Shown: positions 32,089-40,941, counted from the first letter of the stretch. The stretch is DNA of 64,000 nucleotides from [Clostridium] scindens ATCC 35704 (GCF_004295125.1 NZ_CP036170.1:2041501-2105500); one strand, 5' to 3'. Numbers and translations are program-made. Notes: generated from the sequence alone by a model not told the origin.

Positions 32089-32454
32089 ATGAGAAAAGTA
32101 ATCAGCCAGTGTCCTGTGTGTGGAGGAGAACTGAAAGTAACCCGTTTAAAATGCGAGGAATGCGAAACGGTGATTGAGAATGACTTTGTGCTGAGCAAGT
32201 TCGACTACTTGTCTGGAGAGGAACTTTATTTTACAGAGACATTTATCCGGTGCAGGGGCAATATCAAGGAAGTTGAGAAAGAACTAAAGATATCTTACCC
32301 TACTGTTCGGGCGAAACTGGATGCCATAATCAAGAAACTGGGATATGAAGATGAGACAAGGCAGGACGAAGAGATGATGAAGCGCGAGGCTGTGCTTAAG
32401 GCGCTTGAACAAGGGGAGATTACGGTGGAAGAAGCAATCAGGCAATTGAAATAA
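32089..32454 (+). CDS. DUF2089 family protein
   Basis: A 121-residue protein with an N-terminal zinc ribbon (CPVCGGELKVTRLKCEEC), a helix-turn-helix-like middle (KEVEKELKISYPTVRAKLDAI) and a C-terminal helical repeat EAVLKALEQGEITVEEAIRQL. The middle suggests sigma-factor-like or sigma-4-like DNA binding. It heads a three-gene operon whose second protein shares the C-terminal repeat type. Function unknown, likely regulatory. Confidence 0.85.
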   Translation: MRKVISQCPVCGGELKVTRLKCEECETVIENDFVLSKFDYLSGEELYFTETFIRCRGNIKEVEKELKISYPTVRAKLDAIIKKLGYEDETRQDEEMMKREAVLKALEQGEITVEEAIRQLK

Positions 32455-32489
32455 GAAATGAAAATAATCAATGAAATAGGAGAAGAATT

Positions 32490-32876
32490 ATGGATGAGAG
32501 ACTCAGAATATTAAAAATGGTGGAAGATGGGACAATTACGGCAGAGCAGGCAGCCGAGCTTATGAAGGCAATGGGCGTGGAAGAAGAAAGCCAGGTTCCA
32601 GCGAAATCCAAAGCCGGCTATGATAAGAAGATGTTCCGAATCATCGTAGACAGTGTGGATGGCGATAAAGTAAATGTCCAGTTTCCGGTGGGCGCTATCA
32701 AGAAGATCCTTAAAGTGACAGGCAAGCTTCCCATTGCGGATAAAGATCTGCAGGGAGTGGATCTGGAGCAGATGATGGATGCCATCTCGGAATGCCTGGA
32801 TGAAGAGATCGAAGGCGATTTTGTCAATGTCGATGCAGCGGACGGTACTACTGTAAGAGTATATGTAGGGATATAA
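32490..32876 (+). CDS. SHOCT-like domain protein
   Basis: A 128-residue protein: N-terminal helix pair (RILKMVEDGTITAEQAAELM), similar to the end of the previous protein, then a beta domain (VNVQFPVGAIKKILKVTG, read in parts) to the end. Proteins like this are regularly found next to DUF2089 genes. Function unknown. Confidence 0.75.
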   Translation: MDERLRILKMVEDGTITAEQAAELMKAMGVEEESQVPAKSKAGYDKKMFRIIVDSVDGDKVNVQFPVGAIKKILKVTGKLPIADKDLQGVDLEQMMDAISECLDEEIEGDFVNVDAADGTTVRVYVGI

Positions 32877-32887
32877 AGGAGCTGTCT

Positions 32888-33151
32888 ATGAGAGTAATCG
32901 TAAGATCCAAAGATGCGAATTTCAGAATGCCTGTGCCAATCGGGCTTGCTTCTGTTGTTGTAAAGTTGATTCCCAAGGCTGTATTTGATAAGATGGGCGA
33001 AGATGTGCCTAAGCCATATGACAGCCTTGTCTCAAAGGATATCATTTGCATGATCTTTGAAGAATGCATGGATGTGCTGAAAGAGAACAAAGGCTTGGAA
33101 ATCATACATGTAGAAGCAGTAGATGGAACATTCGTTTCTATAACTCTATAA
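32888..33151 (+). CDS. Small conserved protein of the DUF2089 operon
   Basis: An 87-residue protein with strands and a central amphipathic helix. Its internal segments (VVVKLIPKAVFD, then IIHVEAVDGTFVSITL) echo the beta domain of the previous protein (VDAADGTTVRVYV), suggesting the two are distant paralogues or partners. It begins 11 bases after it. Function unknown. Confidence 0.65.
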   Translation: MRVIVRSKDANFRMPVPIGLASVVVKLIPKAVFDKMGEDVPKPYDSLVSKDIICMIFEECMDVLKENKGLEIIHVEAVDGTFVSITL

Positions 33152-33247
33152 AAGCGTCGGATAAAAAATCAGAATTCCTTAATAAAATTCCATTCTTTAT
33201 TTTAAGAATCCTTGGCTATAATTTTCTTAGATAAAGGAGGGTTGAGG

Positions 33248-33847
33248 ATGCTGAATGTATTTACGCTTTATAGTCTGGCAAGCATGCTCCTTCCCTGCAT
33301 GGTCTATCAGTTAATCTTGGTAGTCAAGGCGCGCAGGAACGGGCAGAGGTGCCAGGCTGTACATGTCATCTGGATATATATTTTCCTGATATATATATGG
33401 ATGGTATTCCAGGTGACGGGGATCGGGCTTCTGGGGGATATATTAAGAACGGACACTGATCTCATTCTTGGGGGAGTGAATTTTGTTCCTTTTGATTCCA
33501 TTGGGATTGGCTATATCTTAAACGTTGTTATGTGCATGCCTTTGGGATTTTTGCTTCCATTAATCTGGGAAGATTGTAGGAAATTGGGGAAAACGGTGAT
33601 GATAGGAGCCGGATTCTCATTGCTGATTGAGATTACCCAGCTCTTTAATTATCGCGCTACAGATATTGACGATCTGACAGCCAACACGCTTGGAGTTTTA
33701 TTGGGATATTTCATATGGAAGATATTTGTGCGGCTGTTCGGTATCCGACTGAAAGCAAGAGCCATAGGAAAGCAAGAGGCAATCATCTATATATTGCTGT
33801 CGGTGGCAGGCACTTTTTTACTGTATGATCCTTATTTGTTATTTTAG
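33248..33847 (+). CDS. VanZ-like family membrane protein
   Basis: A 199-residue protein with five membrane segments and the VanZ core: NVVMCMPLGFLLPLIW, EITQLFNYRATDIDDLTANTLG. In glycopeptide operons VanZ lowers teicoplanin sensitivity, but isolated homologues are widespread and mostly unstudied. The ATG at 33248 follows AAAGGAGGG. Confidence 0.88.
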   Translation: MLNVFTLYSLASMLLPCMVYQLILVVKARRNGQRCQAVHVIWIYIFLIYIWMVFQVTGIGLLGDILRTDTDLILGGVNFVPFDSIGIGYILNVVMCMPLGFLLPLIWEDCRKLGKTVMIGAGFSLLIEITQLFNYRATDIDDLTANTLGVLLGYFIWKIFVRLFGIRLKARAIGKQEAIIYILLSVAGTFLLYDPYLLF

Positions 33848-33863
33848 ATACTAATATTTGTCT

Positions 33864-33912
33864 AAAGAAACTATCTTCTGACATTTAATGGCAGAAGATA
33901 GTTTCTTTTTTG
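33864..33912 (+). terminator. Strong intrinsic terminator of the VanZ-like gene
   Basis: A 17-bp perfect stem pairs 33864-33880 with 33892-33908, 11-base loop, T-run at 33905-33911. Confidence 0.92.
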
Positions 33913-33997
33913 CTTTATAGGAAAGTTCTCCTTTCGGAGAACTTGGGGACTAAAATAGCCCGCTCAAAAGCGGGCATAGTGAATCAGACGGTTTGGA

Positions 33998-34192
33998 TTA
34001 AAAGATGTAAAAGCCCTCTTCACCAAAATCGTCATCATCAAGGTTATCAAATTCATGTAAGAAATAATCCATATCCAGAAGTTCGTCGTCACTCATGTCA
34101 TGGACTTCTTTAGAAGTCATACCTTCTGGTGGATTTTTAATGTACTGTTCCCTTAGTTCCTTTGCGAGTTCTGCTTCTGTTATACGTTTCAT
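33998..34192 (-). CDS. Small acidic companion protein of the IS91-like element
   Basis: A 64-residue protein starting MKRITEAELAKELREQY, with a very acidic C-terminal half rich in Asp and Glu. It is 35 bases downstream of the transposase on the same strand. Such small genes often accompany IS91-type transposases in Firmicutes, but its role is unknown; an antitoxin-like or regulatory partner is conceivable. Confidence 0.6.
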   Translation of the reverse strand: MKRITEAELAKELREQYIKNPPEGMTSKEVHDMSDDELLDMDYFLHEFDNLDDDDFGEEGFYIF

Positions 34193-34227
34193 AGTGTGGC
34201 CTCCGTTCTTAAGATATATTGAGTTTA

Positions 34228-35409
34228 TCATGAGAAAAGAGGTTTTGGAAGATATGAAAACGAGGCAGGCGAACGACATCTATGTTTTTGCATAGCCTTT
34301 TCGTATAATTCATGCAAAGGAACAGGATTATGATTAAAATATAGTTCTAAAAATAGCATGGTTTTTCCACAGTTCGGACATTTTAAAGGATCGTAACCAA
34401 AAGAATGTAAGATTGAATCACGCCACCTATTGAGTGAAAGAAAAAAGTTATGTTTTTCTCTGGAAATGGCTTTTCGTAAAAAATTGTCAGAATTACGGTG
34501 ACGAGCGTAAATACCATAATAGCGAATCATTTTAAAATGTTTTTCAGGGATGTGTTGTGTTAAGCGGTCAATGAATTCCAAAACAGGAACAGTTTCTGTA
34601 ATAAGTTTATTGTCTTCATGACGGTTGTAATGGAAGGTGACAAAATCACCATCGTAAGAATCAATGCGAGAAGTAGCAATAACAGGTCTGCCAAGATAAC
34701 GACCGATATATTTGATAACCTGAGAAGGATTACACTTGTTAGGCATGGCGCGAACATAAAAACCATTTTTATCTTTTGCATAGATAGCAGATTTTACTTT
34801 TTTGAAAGCTGGACCTATTTTTTGATGGAGTTCATTTAAAAGAGCAGTTTGGAACGCATCACGTAAAAAATGATAGTTAAAATGTTTGAAGTGTCGCCAG
34901 GAAAGAGTATTACCAACACCACCTTCAGAAACAAGGCAGTGAATGTGAGGATTCCATTTTAAATCTCTGCCAAAGGTATGAAGGACGCAAATAAATCCAG
35001 GAGTAAATAATTCAGATTTATTTTCTTTATGGAACATACGAGAAATCACGCTGTTGACTGCCGAAAAAAGGCAGTTAAGAAGAGAACGGTCTTTAAGAAA
35101 AAAAGGCCGCAAAGAATCATCAATGGTAAAAACACAATGCCGATGTTGTACATCAATAATCTTAAAAGACATAGCAGTAGTTCTGTCAATGGAATACATG
35201 TTACCACAAGTTGGACAGAAGCGAGAATGACAACGAAAAGCAGTAAATTTGAAATTACCACAATTGGGACAAATATACATGGCGCCACCATAAGATGGAT
35301 CGCCACAATGAATCATTTTTTCTACATTCTCAACAATAGCATCACGAGGATGTTGAAGATAAATCATTTCTTCATAATGTTCGATAAAAATTTTTTGTAA
35401 GATATTCAT
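34228..35409 (-). CDS. IS91 family HUH transposase
   Basis: A 393-residue rolling-circle transposase. An N-terminal zinc ribbon (CPNCGNFKFTAFRCHSRFCPTC) is followed by the HUH motif in WNPHIHCLV (around residue 175) and the tyrosine motif KYIGRYLGRP. A second zinc-ribbon-like CPNCGKTM lies near the C-terminus. All motifs are intact, so the element may be active. The ATG at 35409 is more likely than the upstream one at 35427. Confidence 0.9.
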   Translation of the reverse strand: MNILQKIFIEHYEEMIYLQHPRDAIVENVEKMIHCGDPSYGGAMYICPNCGNFKFTAFRCHSRFCPTCGNMYSIDRTTAMSFKIIDVQHRHCVFTIDDSLRPFFLKDRSLLNCLFSAVNSVISRMFHKENKSELFTPGFICVLHTFGRDLKWNPHIHCLVSEGGVGNTLSWRHFKHFNYHFLRDAFQTALLNELHQKIGPAFKKVKSAIYAKDKNGFYVRAMPNKCNPSQVIKYIGRYLGRPVIATSRIDSYDGDFVTFHYNRHEDNKLITETVPVLEFIDRLTQHIPEKHFKMIRYYGIYARHRNSDNFLRKAISREKHNFFLSLNRWRDSILHSFGYDPLKCPNCGKTMLFLELYFNHNPVPLHELYEKAMQKHRCRSPASFSYLPKPLFS

Positions 35410-35670
35410 AAGACCATTATGAAGCAAAATGAAGCAAAAAGAAACCCCTATCCCTCATGATTGAGGGGCAGGGGAGTTGAAGTGTCGAAGACACTATTTT
35501 TACTTCTTAATTAAATGTTTCTTTCACTCTGCATGGTATTCATCTTCCCAAAGACCTGGGGGCTTGATGGAGTATGGACAGCGCCGGCGTTACCCAGTGT
35601 TGTCTGGCACTGGCAGGACTCATCCTGCTAAAAATGCTGGACAAACGAATGCTTGGGAAGGTAAAATGAG

Positions 35671-35722
35671 CACGTAACAAAGTTGAAAAGTGTTACGTGT
35701 AAAATTGAAAAATGTTACGTGT
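35671..35722. repeat. GTTACGTG repeats between the IS and the GreA-family gene
   Basis: CACGTAAC (35671-35678) and two copies of GTTACGTG (35692-35699 and 35714-35721) occur within 52 bases; the two latter share the longer context TTGAAAAxTGTTACGTGT. The rest of 35501-35770 holds a short unsupported frame (35477-35677) and no gene. These repeats may be operators or an IS-related end. Confidence 0.45.
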
Positions 35723-35770
35723 CAAACCTACACAACTGGTGCGTAAAATTGATCGGGAGGAGGATATCGC

Positions 35771-36274
35771 ATGGGAGAGCAGTTAACGCGAAGTGACGTC
35801 AAGAAGATAAAGGAAGAGATTGAATACCGGAAGCTGGTGGTCCGCAAGAGGGAACTGGAAGCGGTAAAAGAGGCTCGGGCACAGGGAGACTTAAGCGAGA
35901 ACTTTGAATACAAGGCAGCGAAGCAGGATAAAAACCGCAACGAAAGCAGGATACGCTATCTGGAGCGGATGCTCAAGAACGCCAGAATCATCTCGGATGA
36001 TTCCGGGGAAGATGAAGTAGGGATTAATAATACGGTAGAAGTATATTTCGAGGACGATGATGAGACAGAGACCTACCGTCTTGTCACCAGCGTGCGCGGC
36101 AATTCCCTACAGGGCCTGATCAGCATAGAATCCCCGCTGGGGAAGGCCATCAAAGGTCGAAAGGCGGGAGACCGCGTAAAGGTTAAGACCAATGGCGACA
36201 ATGGATATTACGTGGTGGTCAAGAAGATAGAGAAGACTACGGATGATTCCAATGATACCCTAAGAAAATATTAA
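35771..36274 (+). CDS. greA: GreA/GreB family transcription elongation factor
   Basis: A 167-residue protein with an N-terminal coiled coil whose tip carries the conserved acidic motif ARAQGDLSENFEY, which enters the polymerase channel to stimulate transcript cleavage, and a C-terminal FKBP-like domain (VRGNSLQGLISIESPLGKAIKGRKAGD). Start has GGAGGAGG upstream. It may be a second Gre paralogue; whether another copy exists cannot be seen here. Confidence 0.88.
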   Translation: MGEQLTRSDVKKIKEEIEYRKLVVRKRELEAVKEARAQGDLSENFEYKAAKQDKNRNESRIRYLERMLKNARIISDDSGEDEVGINNTVEVYFEDDDETETYRLVTSVRGNSLQGLISIESPLGKAIKGRKAGDRVKVKTNGDNGYYVVVKKIEKTTDDSNDTLRKY

Positions 36275-36514
36275 TTGGAGAAGGGTGCCAAGGAAGACCC
36301 AAAACGCGATTCACCCGGAAATGCTGTACACCTCCGGCACAATCCTGTGCGTGGAAATTTATAGGCAGTTATTCAGTTAACTGGTAGAGATGCACAGCCA
36401 ATTATGAGCATACATAAATTATCGTCTAAAAAATATTTAGTTGTATAATAAATTGGTTTGATCTAGTTGATTAACCATACAACAAATTGCGGAAGGTAAA
36501 ATTGTGGAAAAAGG

Positions 36515-36542
36515 TTGCAAAGAAACTGGAAAGTAGTATAAT
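36515..36542 (+). promoter_or_regulatory. Promoter of the thi operon
   Basis: TTGCAA (36515-36520), 16-base spacer, TATAAT (36537-36542), placing transcription start a few bases before the riboswitch. Confidence 0.7.
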
Positions 36543-36561
36543 TAACGTTGTATAAAACAGA

Positions 36562-36660
36562 ACAACGGGGAGCTTGCAGATATGGAGCAGGCTGAGAGTA
36601 GGCTGATATTGCCTTGACCCATAAACCTGATTTGGATAATGCCAACGTAGGGACATAACG
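36562..36660 (+). ncRNA. TPP riboswitch (THI element)
   Basis: The conserved blocks are in order: GGGGAGC, AGGCTGAGAGTAGGC, TTGACCCATAAACCTGA, TTTGGATAATGCCAACGTAGGGA. These are the CUGAGA pyrimidine sensor and the UGACCC/ACCUGA pyrophosphate sensor regions. It controls the downstream thiM-thiE-thiD-cytX genes. Confidence 0.96.
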
Positions 36661-36671
36661 TATGTAATCAG

Positions 36672-36704
36672 ACGGATATGCCGAAGGCGGCATATCCGTT
36701 TTTC
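36672..36704 (+). terminator. Riboswitch expression-platform terminator
   Basis: ACGGATATGCCG (36672-36683) pairs with CGGCATATCCGT (36688-36699), loop AAGG, followed by TTTT. It lies between aptamer and thiM, so thiamine pyrophosphate should cause premature termination. Confidence 0.9.
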
Positions 36705-36728
36705 ATGCGCAAAAGGAGGAAATAGGAA

Positions 36729-37550
36729 ATGCTGGGAAAGTGTTTAGACAATGTAAGAAAGACGATGCCGCTGGTACATAATATTACCAATTATGTGACG
36801 GTCAATGATGTCGCAAATGTGCTGCTTGCCTGCGGGGGAAGCCCGATCATGTCCGATGAGCCGGAGGATGTTCAGGATATTACTGCCATCTGCGGCGGAT
36901 TGAATATTAATATCGGCACATTGAATAAAAGAACGATAGAAGGCATGTTCGTGGCTGGCCATAAGGCCAATGAATTGGGCCATGTGGTGCTTCTTGACCC
37001 TGTAGGGGCAGGCGCCAGCGCGCTTCGCACCAATACGGCTGTAAAACTGATGGAGGAACTTCATCTGGACGTCATCCGAGGCAATATCTCGGAAATCAAG
37101 ACGCTGGCTCTTGGAAGCGGCACCACCAAAGGCGTGGATGCCGATGTGGCGGATGCAGTGACAGAGGAAAATCTGGACGAAGCCGTTGTGTTTGCCAAGG
37201 AGTTTGCGAAGACATCCGGATCCATCGCGGCAATTACGGGAGCCATCGATCTGGTCAGCGACGGACAGGAGTGTTATGTGATCCGCAATGGCCGTCCGGA
37301 GATGGGGAAGATTACCGGCACCGGCTGCCAGCTCTCGGGGCTGATGACTGCTTTTCTAGTGGCCAATCCCGACCAGAAGTTAAAGGCTGCGGCTGCCGCG
37401 GTCTGCGCAATGGGACTTGCAGGAGAGATCGGATGGAACTTAATGCAGGAAGGAGATGGCAATTCCGCGTACCGGAACCGGATCATCGACGCGATATACC
37501 ATATGGATATGGAGACTTTGGATAAAGGAGCAAAATATGAAGTGCGATAA
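36729..37550 (+). CDS. thiM: Hydroxyethylthiazole kinase
   Basis: A 273-residue ribokinase-type enzyme that phosphorylates the thiazole alcohol for salvage. Motifs: PLVHNITNYVTVNDVANVLLA at the N-terminus, GAGASALRT, and the catalytic GTGCQLSGL near residue 197. Its 3' end overlaps thiE by 14 bases. Confidence 0.95.
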   Translation: MLGKCLDNVRKTMPLVHNITNYVTVNDVANVLLACGGSPIMSDEPEDVQDITAICGGLNINIGTLNKRTIEGMFVAGHKANELGHVVLLDPVGAGASALRTNTAVKLMEELHLDVIRGNISEIKTLALGSGTTKGVDADVADAVTEENLDEAVVFAKEFAKTSGSIAAITGAIDLVSDGQECYVIRNGRPEMGKITGTGCQLSGLMTAFLVANPDQKLKAAAAAVCAMGLAGEIGWNLMQEGDGNSAYRNRIIDAIYHMDMETLDKGAKYEVR

Positions 37551-38178
37551 GAAAGACCTATTATTATACGCTGTGACGGACAGGCATTGGCTGAACGGCA
37601 GGACGCTATACAGCCAGGTGGAGGAAGCGCTAAAAGGAGGCGCCACCTTCATCCAGTTAAGGGAGAAGGAACTGGATGAGGAGCATTTTCTGGAAGAAGC
37701 CAAAGAAATCAAAGAACTGTGCAGACGCTATCAGGTTCCATTCGTCATCAATGACAATGTGGAGATCGCCCTGGCAGTAGATGCGGATGGCGTGCATGTT
37801 GGGCAGAGTGATATGGAGGCCGGGGATGTGCGGGCAAAGCTGGGTCCGGACAAGATAATCGGCGTCTCCGCCCAGACGGTAGAGCAGGCGGTGATGGCAG
37901 AGCAAAATGGAGCCGATTATCTGGGAGTTGGCGCGGTGTTCCCGACCGGCTCGAAAGCAGATGCTCTGGAAGTTAGCCACGATACGCTGAAAGCCATCTG
38001 CAAGGCGGTAAAGATACCAGTCATTGCTATCGGCGGGATCAGCAAGGAGAATATTCTGGAACTTTCCGGCAGCGGGATCTGCGGCATTGCCGTTATCAGC
38101 GCGATTTTTGCAAAGGATGATATAGAAGAAGCGGCCAGGGAATTAAGAGGCCTGACAGAGAAGATGGTAACCGCATGA
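37537..38178 (+). CDS. thiE: Thiamine phosphate synthase
   Basis: A 213-residue TIM-barrel enzyme joining HMP-PP and thiazole phosphate into thiamine phosphate. Motifs: YAVTDRH, GGATFIQLREKE, DGVHVGQSDM, DYLGVGAVFPTGSK and VIAIGGI. ATG 37537 has AAAGGAG 6 bases before it; the frame upstream inside thiM is not coding. Overlaps the next gene by 4 bases. Confidence 0.95.
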   Translation: MKCDKKDLLLYAVTDRHWLNGRTLYSQVEEALKGGATFIQLREKELDEEHFLEEAKEIKELCRRYQVPFVINDNVEIALAVDADGVHVGQSDMEAGDVRAKLGPDKIIGVSAQTVEQAVMAEQNGADYLGVGAVFPTGSKADALEVSHDTLKAICKAVKIPVIAIGGISKENILELSGSGICGIAVISAIFAKDDIEEAARELRGLTEKMVTA

Positions 38179-38834
38179 TAAGAGGCGCGATATTTGACGT
38201 AGACGGGACGCTTCTTGATTCCATGGCAATCTGGGAAGATGCGGGAGCCAGGTATCTGAAAGGGCTTGGCATCCAGGCCCAGGAAGATTTGGGGAAACTA
38301 TTATTTCCCATGAGTCTTCAGGAAGGGGCTGCCTACATGAAGGCCAGGTATGACCTGAAACTTAGCGTAAGCCAGATTATCGAAGGAGTAGGGGATACGG
38401 TAAGAGACTACTACTTTTATGAGGCCCCTCTAAAGAAGGGGGCAGCCGACTTTTTGGGGAAATTGTCAAGAAAAGATATTCCCATGGCGGTGGCAACATC
38501 CAGCGAACTGGAGCATATTGAAGCGGCATTTAAAAGACTGAATGTGAATCAATATTTTCAGAAGATTTTTACCTGCTCCCAGGTAGGCGCAGGCAAGAGC
38601 AGACCGGATATCTACTTTGCGGCCGGCAGGTATCTGGGGACAGAGCCCCGGGAGACCTATGTGTTCGAAGATGTGCTTCATGCCATCGAGACGGCGGACA
38701 ATGCCGGTTTCAAGACGGTAGGCATATACGATAGATTCAGCGAATCGAAGCAGGAGGAGATCCGAAAGCACTCGGATATTTATCTTGAGGATTTGACCGA
38801 TTTTCAGACATTTTGGGAATATGCATCCAGGTGA
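38175..38834 (+). CDS. HAD family phosphatase in the thi operon
   Basis: A 219-residue HAD hydrolase: motif I DVDGTLLD (nucleophile Asp8), motif II ATSSE, motif III KSRPDIY, motif IV FEDVLHAIETA. Beta-phosphoglucomutase-like cap domain between. Its ATGA overlap with thiE implies a thiamine role; dephosphorylation of thiamine phosphate or of salvage intermediates is plausible but not shown. Confidence 0.85.
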   Translation: MIRGAIFDVDGTLLDSMAIWEDAGARYLKGLGIQAQEDLGKLLFPMSLQEGAAYMKARYDLKLSVSQIIEGVGDTVRDYYFYEAPLKKGAADFLGKLSRKDIPMAVATSSELEHIEAAFKRLNVNQYFQKIFTCSQVGAGKSRPDIYFAAGRYLGTEPRETYVFEDVLHAIETADNAGFKTVGIYDRFSESKQEEIRKHSDIYLEDLTDFQTFWEYASR

Positions 38835-38919
38835 TGCTTAGACCGGCGGTAGATTGGGGGCACCACCTTCTGTCGCTTGATAAAATTAATGCAGGATTTT
38901 ATGAGGAGGATATATACAG

Positions 38920-39765
38920 ATGAGAACAGCATTAACAATTGCTGGGAGCGATTCCAGCGGAGGCGCCGGCATCCAGGCAGATATCAAGACGATGATCGCA
39001 AATGGCGTATACGCCATGAGCGCGATCACAGCTTTGACTGCGCAGAATACTACCGGCGTGACAGGCATTATGGAGGTGACTCCAGAATTTTTAGCAGAAC
39101 AGTTAGATGATATTTTTACGGATATCTACCCGGACGCGGTTAAGATCGGAATGGTATCGGCAAGCCCTCTGATCCGCATCATCACGGAAAAGTTAAAAGC
39201 ATACAAGGCAGACAAGATTGTCGTGGATCCGGTCATGGTTGCCACCAGCGGTTCCAGGCTGATCAGTGACGAGGCGATTGAGACGTTGAAAGAATGCCTG
39301 CTTCCGATGGCAAGCGTGCTGACGCCCAATATACCGGAGGCAGAAGTGCTGTCCGGCCTGGCAATTGAGACGCAGAAAGACATGGTGGCTGCGGCGGGAG
39401 CCATCAGCAGGACCTATTCCTGCGCGGTCCTTCTAAAAGGAGGCCATCAGATCAATGATGCCAATGACCTTCTGTACCGGGAAGATTCTTATAAATGGTT
39501 CAATGGCAGGCGCATAGATAACCCGAATACTCACGGCACAGGCTGCACGCTTTCAAGCGCCATCGCCTCGAATCTGGCGAAAGGATTTGACCTTGACACC
39601 TCTGTAGAACGTGCCAAGGCGTATATATCCGGCGCGCTGGGCGCGATGCTTGACCTGGGACGAGGAAGCGGCCCGATGGATCACGGATTTGCCCTGACGG
39701 GAGAGTTTATCCGGGAGAAGGAAGAGAGAATTGCTCCTGATTCAAACAAAGGGGAGGCGTGCTAG
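38920..39765 (+). CDS. thiD: Hydroxymethylpyrimidine/phosphomethylpyrimidine kinase
   Basis: A 281-residue kinase making HMP-PP. Motifs: ALTIAGSDSSGGAGIQADIKT at the start (in parts), PVMVATSG, LTPNIPEAEVL, and NTHGTGCTLSSAIA near residue 205. It is 3 bases from cytX. Confidence 0.95.
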   Translation: MRTALTIAGSDSSGGAGIQADIKTMIANGVYAMSAITALTAQNTTGVTGIMEVTPEFLAEQLDDIFTDIYPDAVKIGMVSASPLIRIITEKLKAYKADKIVVDPVMVATSGSRLISDEAIETLKECLLPMASVLTPNIPEAEVLSGLAIETQKDMVAAAGAISRTYSCAVLLKGGHQINDANDLLYREDSYKWFNGRRIDNPNTHGTGCTLSSAIASNLAKGFDLDTSVERAKAYISGALGAMLDLGRGSGPMDHGFALTGEFIREKEERIAPDSNKGEAC

Positions 39766-39768
39766 GAA

Positions 39769-40941
39769 ATGGAAGAAAAGCGTACCTCTATATTTGAAAA
39801 TGGACTGATCTGGTTTGGCGCAGGGGTATCAATTGCGGAGATTCTTACGGGTACCTATCTTGCGCCGCTGGGATTTAAAAGAGGACTGGCGGCTATCGTC
39901 CTTGGCCATATCATTGGATGTGTCATGCTGTTTCTGGCGGGCGTGATCGGAGGCAAGGCCAGACGAAGCGCCATGGAGACCGTGAAGATGAGCTTCGGCC
40001 AGAAAGGAAGCCTTCTGTTCTCTGTTCTGAATGTATTGCAGCTGGTGGGCTGGACGGCCATCATGATCTACGATGGAGCGCTGGCGGCGAACGGCGTGGT
40101 CCGTACCGGCAGATGGGTATGGTGCCTCGTCATCGGCATTCTGATCATTCTCTGGATCATGATTGGGATCACCAATCTTGGGAAAGTCAATGCCTTTGCC
40201 ATGACAGCGCTCTTTATTCTGACGCTGATTCTGTGCAAGGTGATCTTCTTTGACAGTGGTGCCATAGGCATGGCCGCCGATGACAGCATGACCTTCGGAG
40301 CGGCAGTGGAACTGTCTGTTGCCATGCCCCTATCCTGGCTTCCGCTAATCGGCGATTACACCAGGGAGGCCAGGGAGCCTGTAAAGGCGACGGCGGCAAG
40401 CGCTATCGTATATGGGCTTGTCAGCTGTTGGATGTACGTGATTGGAATGGGGGCCGCGATCTATACGGGAGAGTATGATATTGCCCAGATTATGCTGAAG
40501 GCGGGACTTGGCATTGCAGGCCTTCTGATCATCGTGTTCTCCACGGTCACCACAACCTTTCTGGATGCATATTCCGCCGGAATATCCAGCGAATCTATCA
40601 TCGCCAGGTGGAACGGAAAGCATGTGGCTGTCATTGTGACGGTGATCGGAACGATTGCGGCTATCGTGTATCCGATGGACAATATCACGGACTTCCTGTA
40701 TTTGATAGGCTCTGTGTTCGCGCCGATGATCGCCATCCAGATCGCGGACTTCTTCCTTTTGAAAAGGGACAGCAGCAAAGATCGGGCCAATATCCCCAAC
40801 CTGCTGGTATGGATTGTGGGATTTGCTATATACAGGATTCTGATGCACATAGATATGCCGGTAGGCAATACACTTCCGGATATGGTAATCACCATTCTTC
40901 TGTGCCTGATCGTAAGCAGGATTCTGAAGCAGAAAAAATAG
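39769..40941 (+). CDS. cytX: Hydroxymethylpyrimidine transporter, NCS1-type
   Basis: A 390-residue permease with about 12 membrane segments, starting ENGLIWFGAGVSIAEILTG as in CytX proteins. In riboswitch-controlled thi operons CytX imports hydroxymethylpyrimidine, which ThiD then phosphorylates; no thiC or thiG is nearby, so the locus looks like salvage. Confidence 0.9.
   Translation: MEEKRTSIFENGLIWFGAGVSIAEILTGTYLAPLGFKRGLAAIVLGHIIGCVMLFLAGVIGGKARRSAMETVKMSFGQKGSLLFSVLNVLQLVGWTAIMIYDGALAANGVVRTGRWVWCLVIGILIILWIMIGITNLGKVNAFAMTALFILTLILCKVIFFDSGAIGMAADDSMTFGAAVELSVAMPLSWLPLIGDYTREAREPVKATAASAIVYGLVSCWMYVIGMGAAIYTGEYDIAQIMLKAGLGIAGLLIIVFSTVTTTFLDAYSAGISSESIIARWNGKHVAVIVTVIGTIAAIVYPMDNITDFLYLIGSVFAPMIAIQIADFFLLKRDSSKDRANIPNLLVWIVGFAIYRILMHIDMPVGNTLPDMVITILLCLIVSRILKQKK

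Larger units (their letters stand above)
33923..35500 (-). mobile_element. IS91-like (HUH) insertion element
   Basis: The element contains a transposase and a small companion gene, both on the minus strand, bounded by hairpin clusters. At the left, AAGTTCTCC (33923-33931) pairs with GGAGAACTT (33936-33944), and GCCCGCT (33958-33964) pairs with AGCGGGC (33969-33975). At the right, an interrupted stem pairs 35445-35457 with 35462-35474, then AGTGTC pairs with GACACT (35481-35495). IS91 elements lack terminal inverted repeats and target duplications, so exact ends are uncertain. Confidence 0.65.

Noticed and set aside
35477-35677. A 66-codon frame right of the IS91-like element
   Set aside because: No ribosome site, no homology, and interrupted by the IS end region; treated as non-coding.
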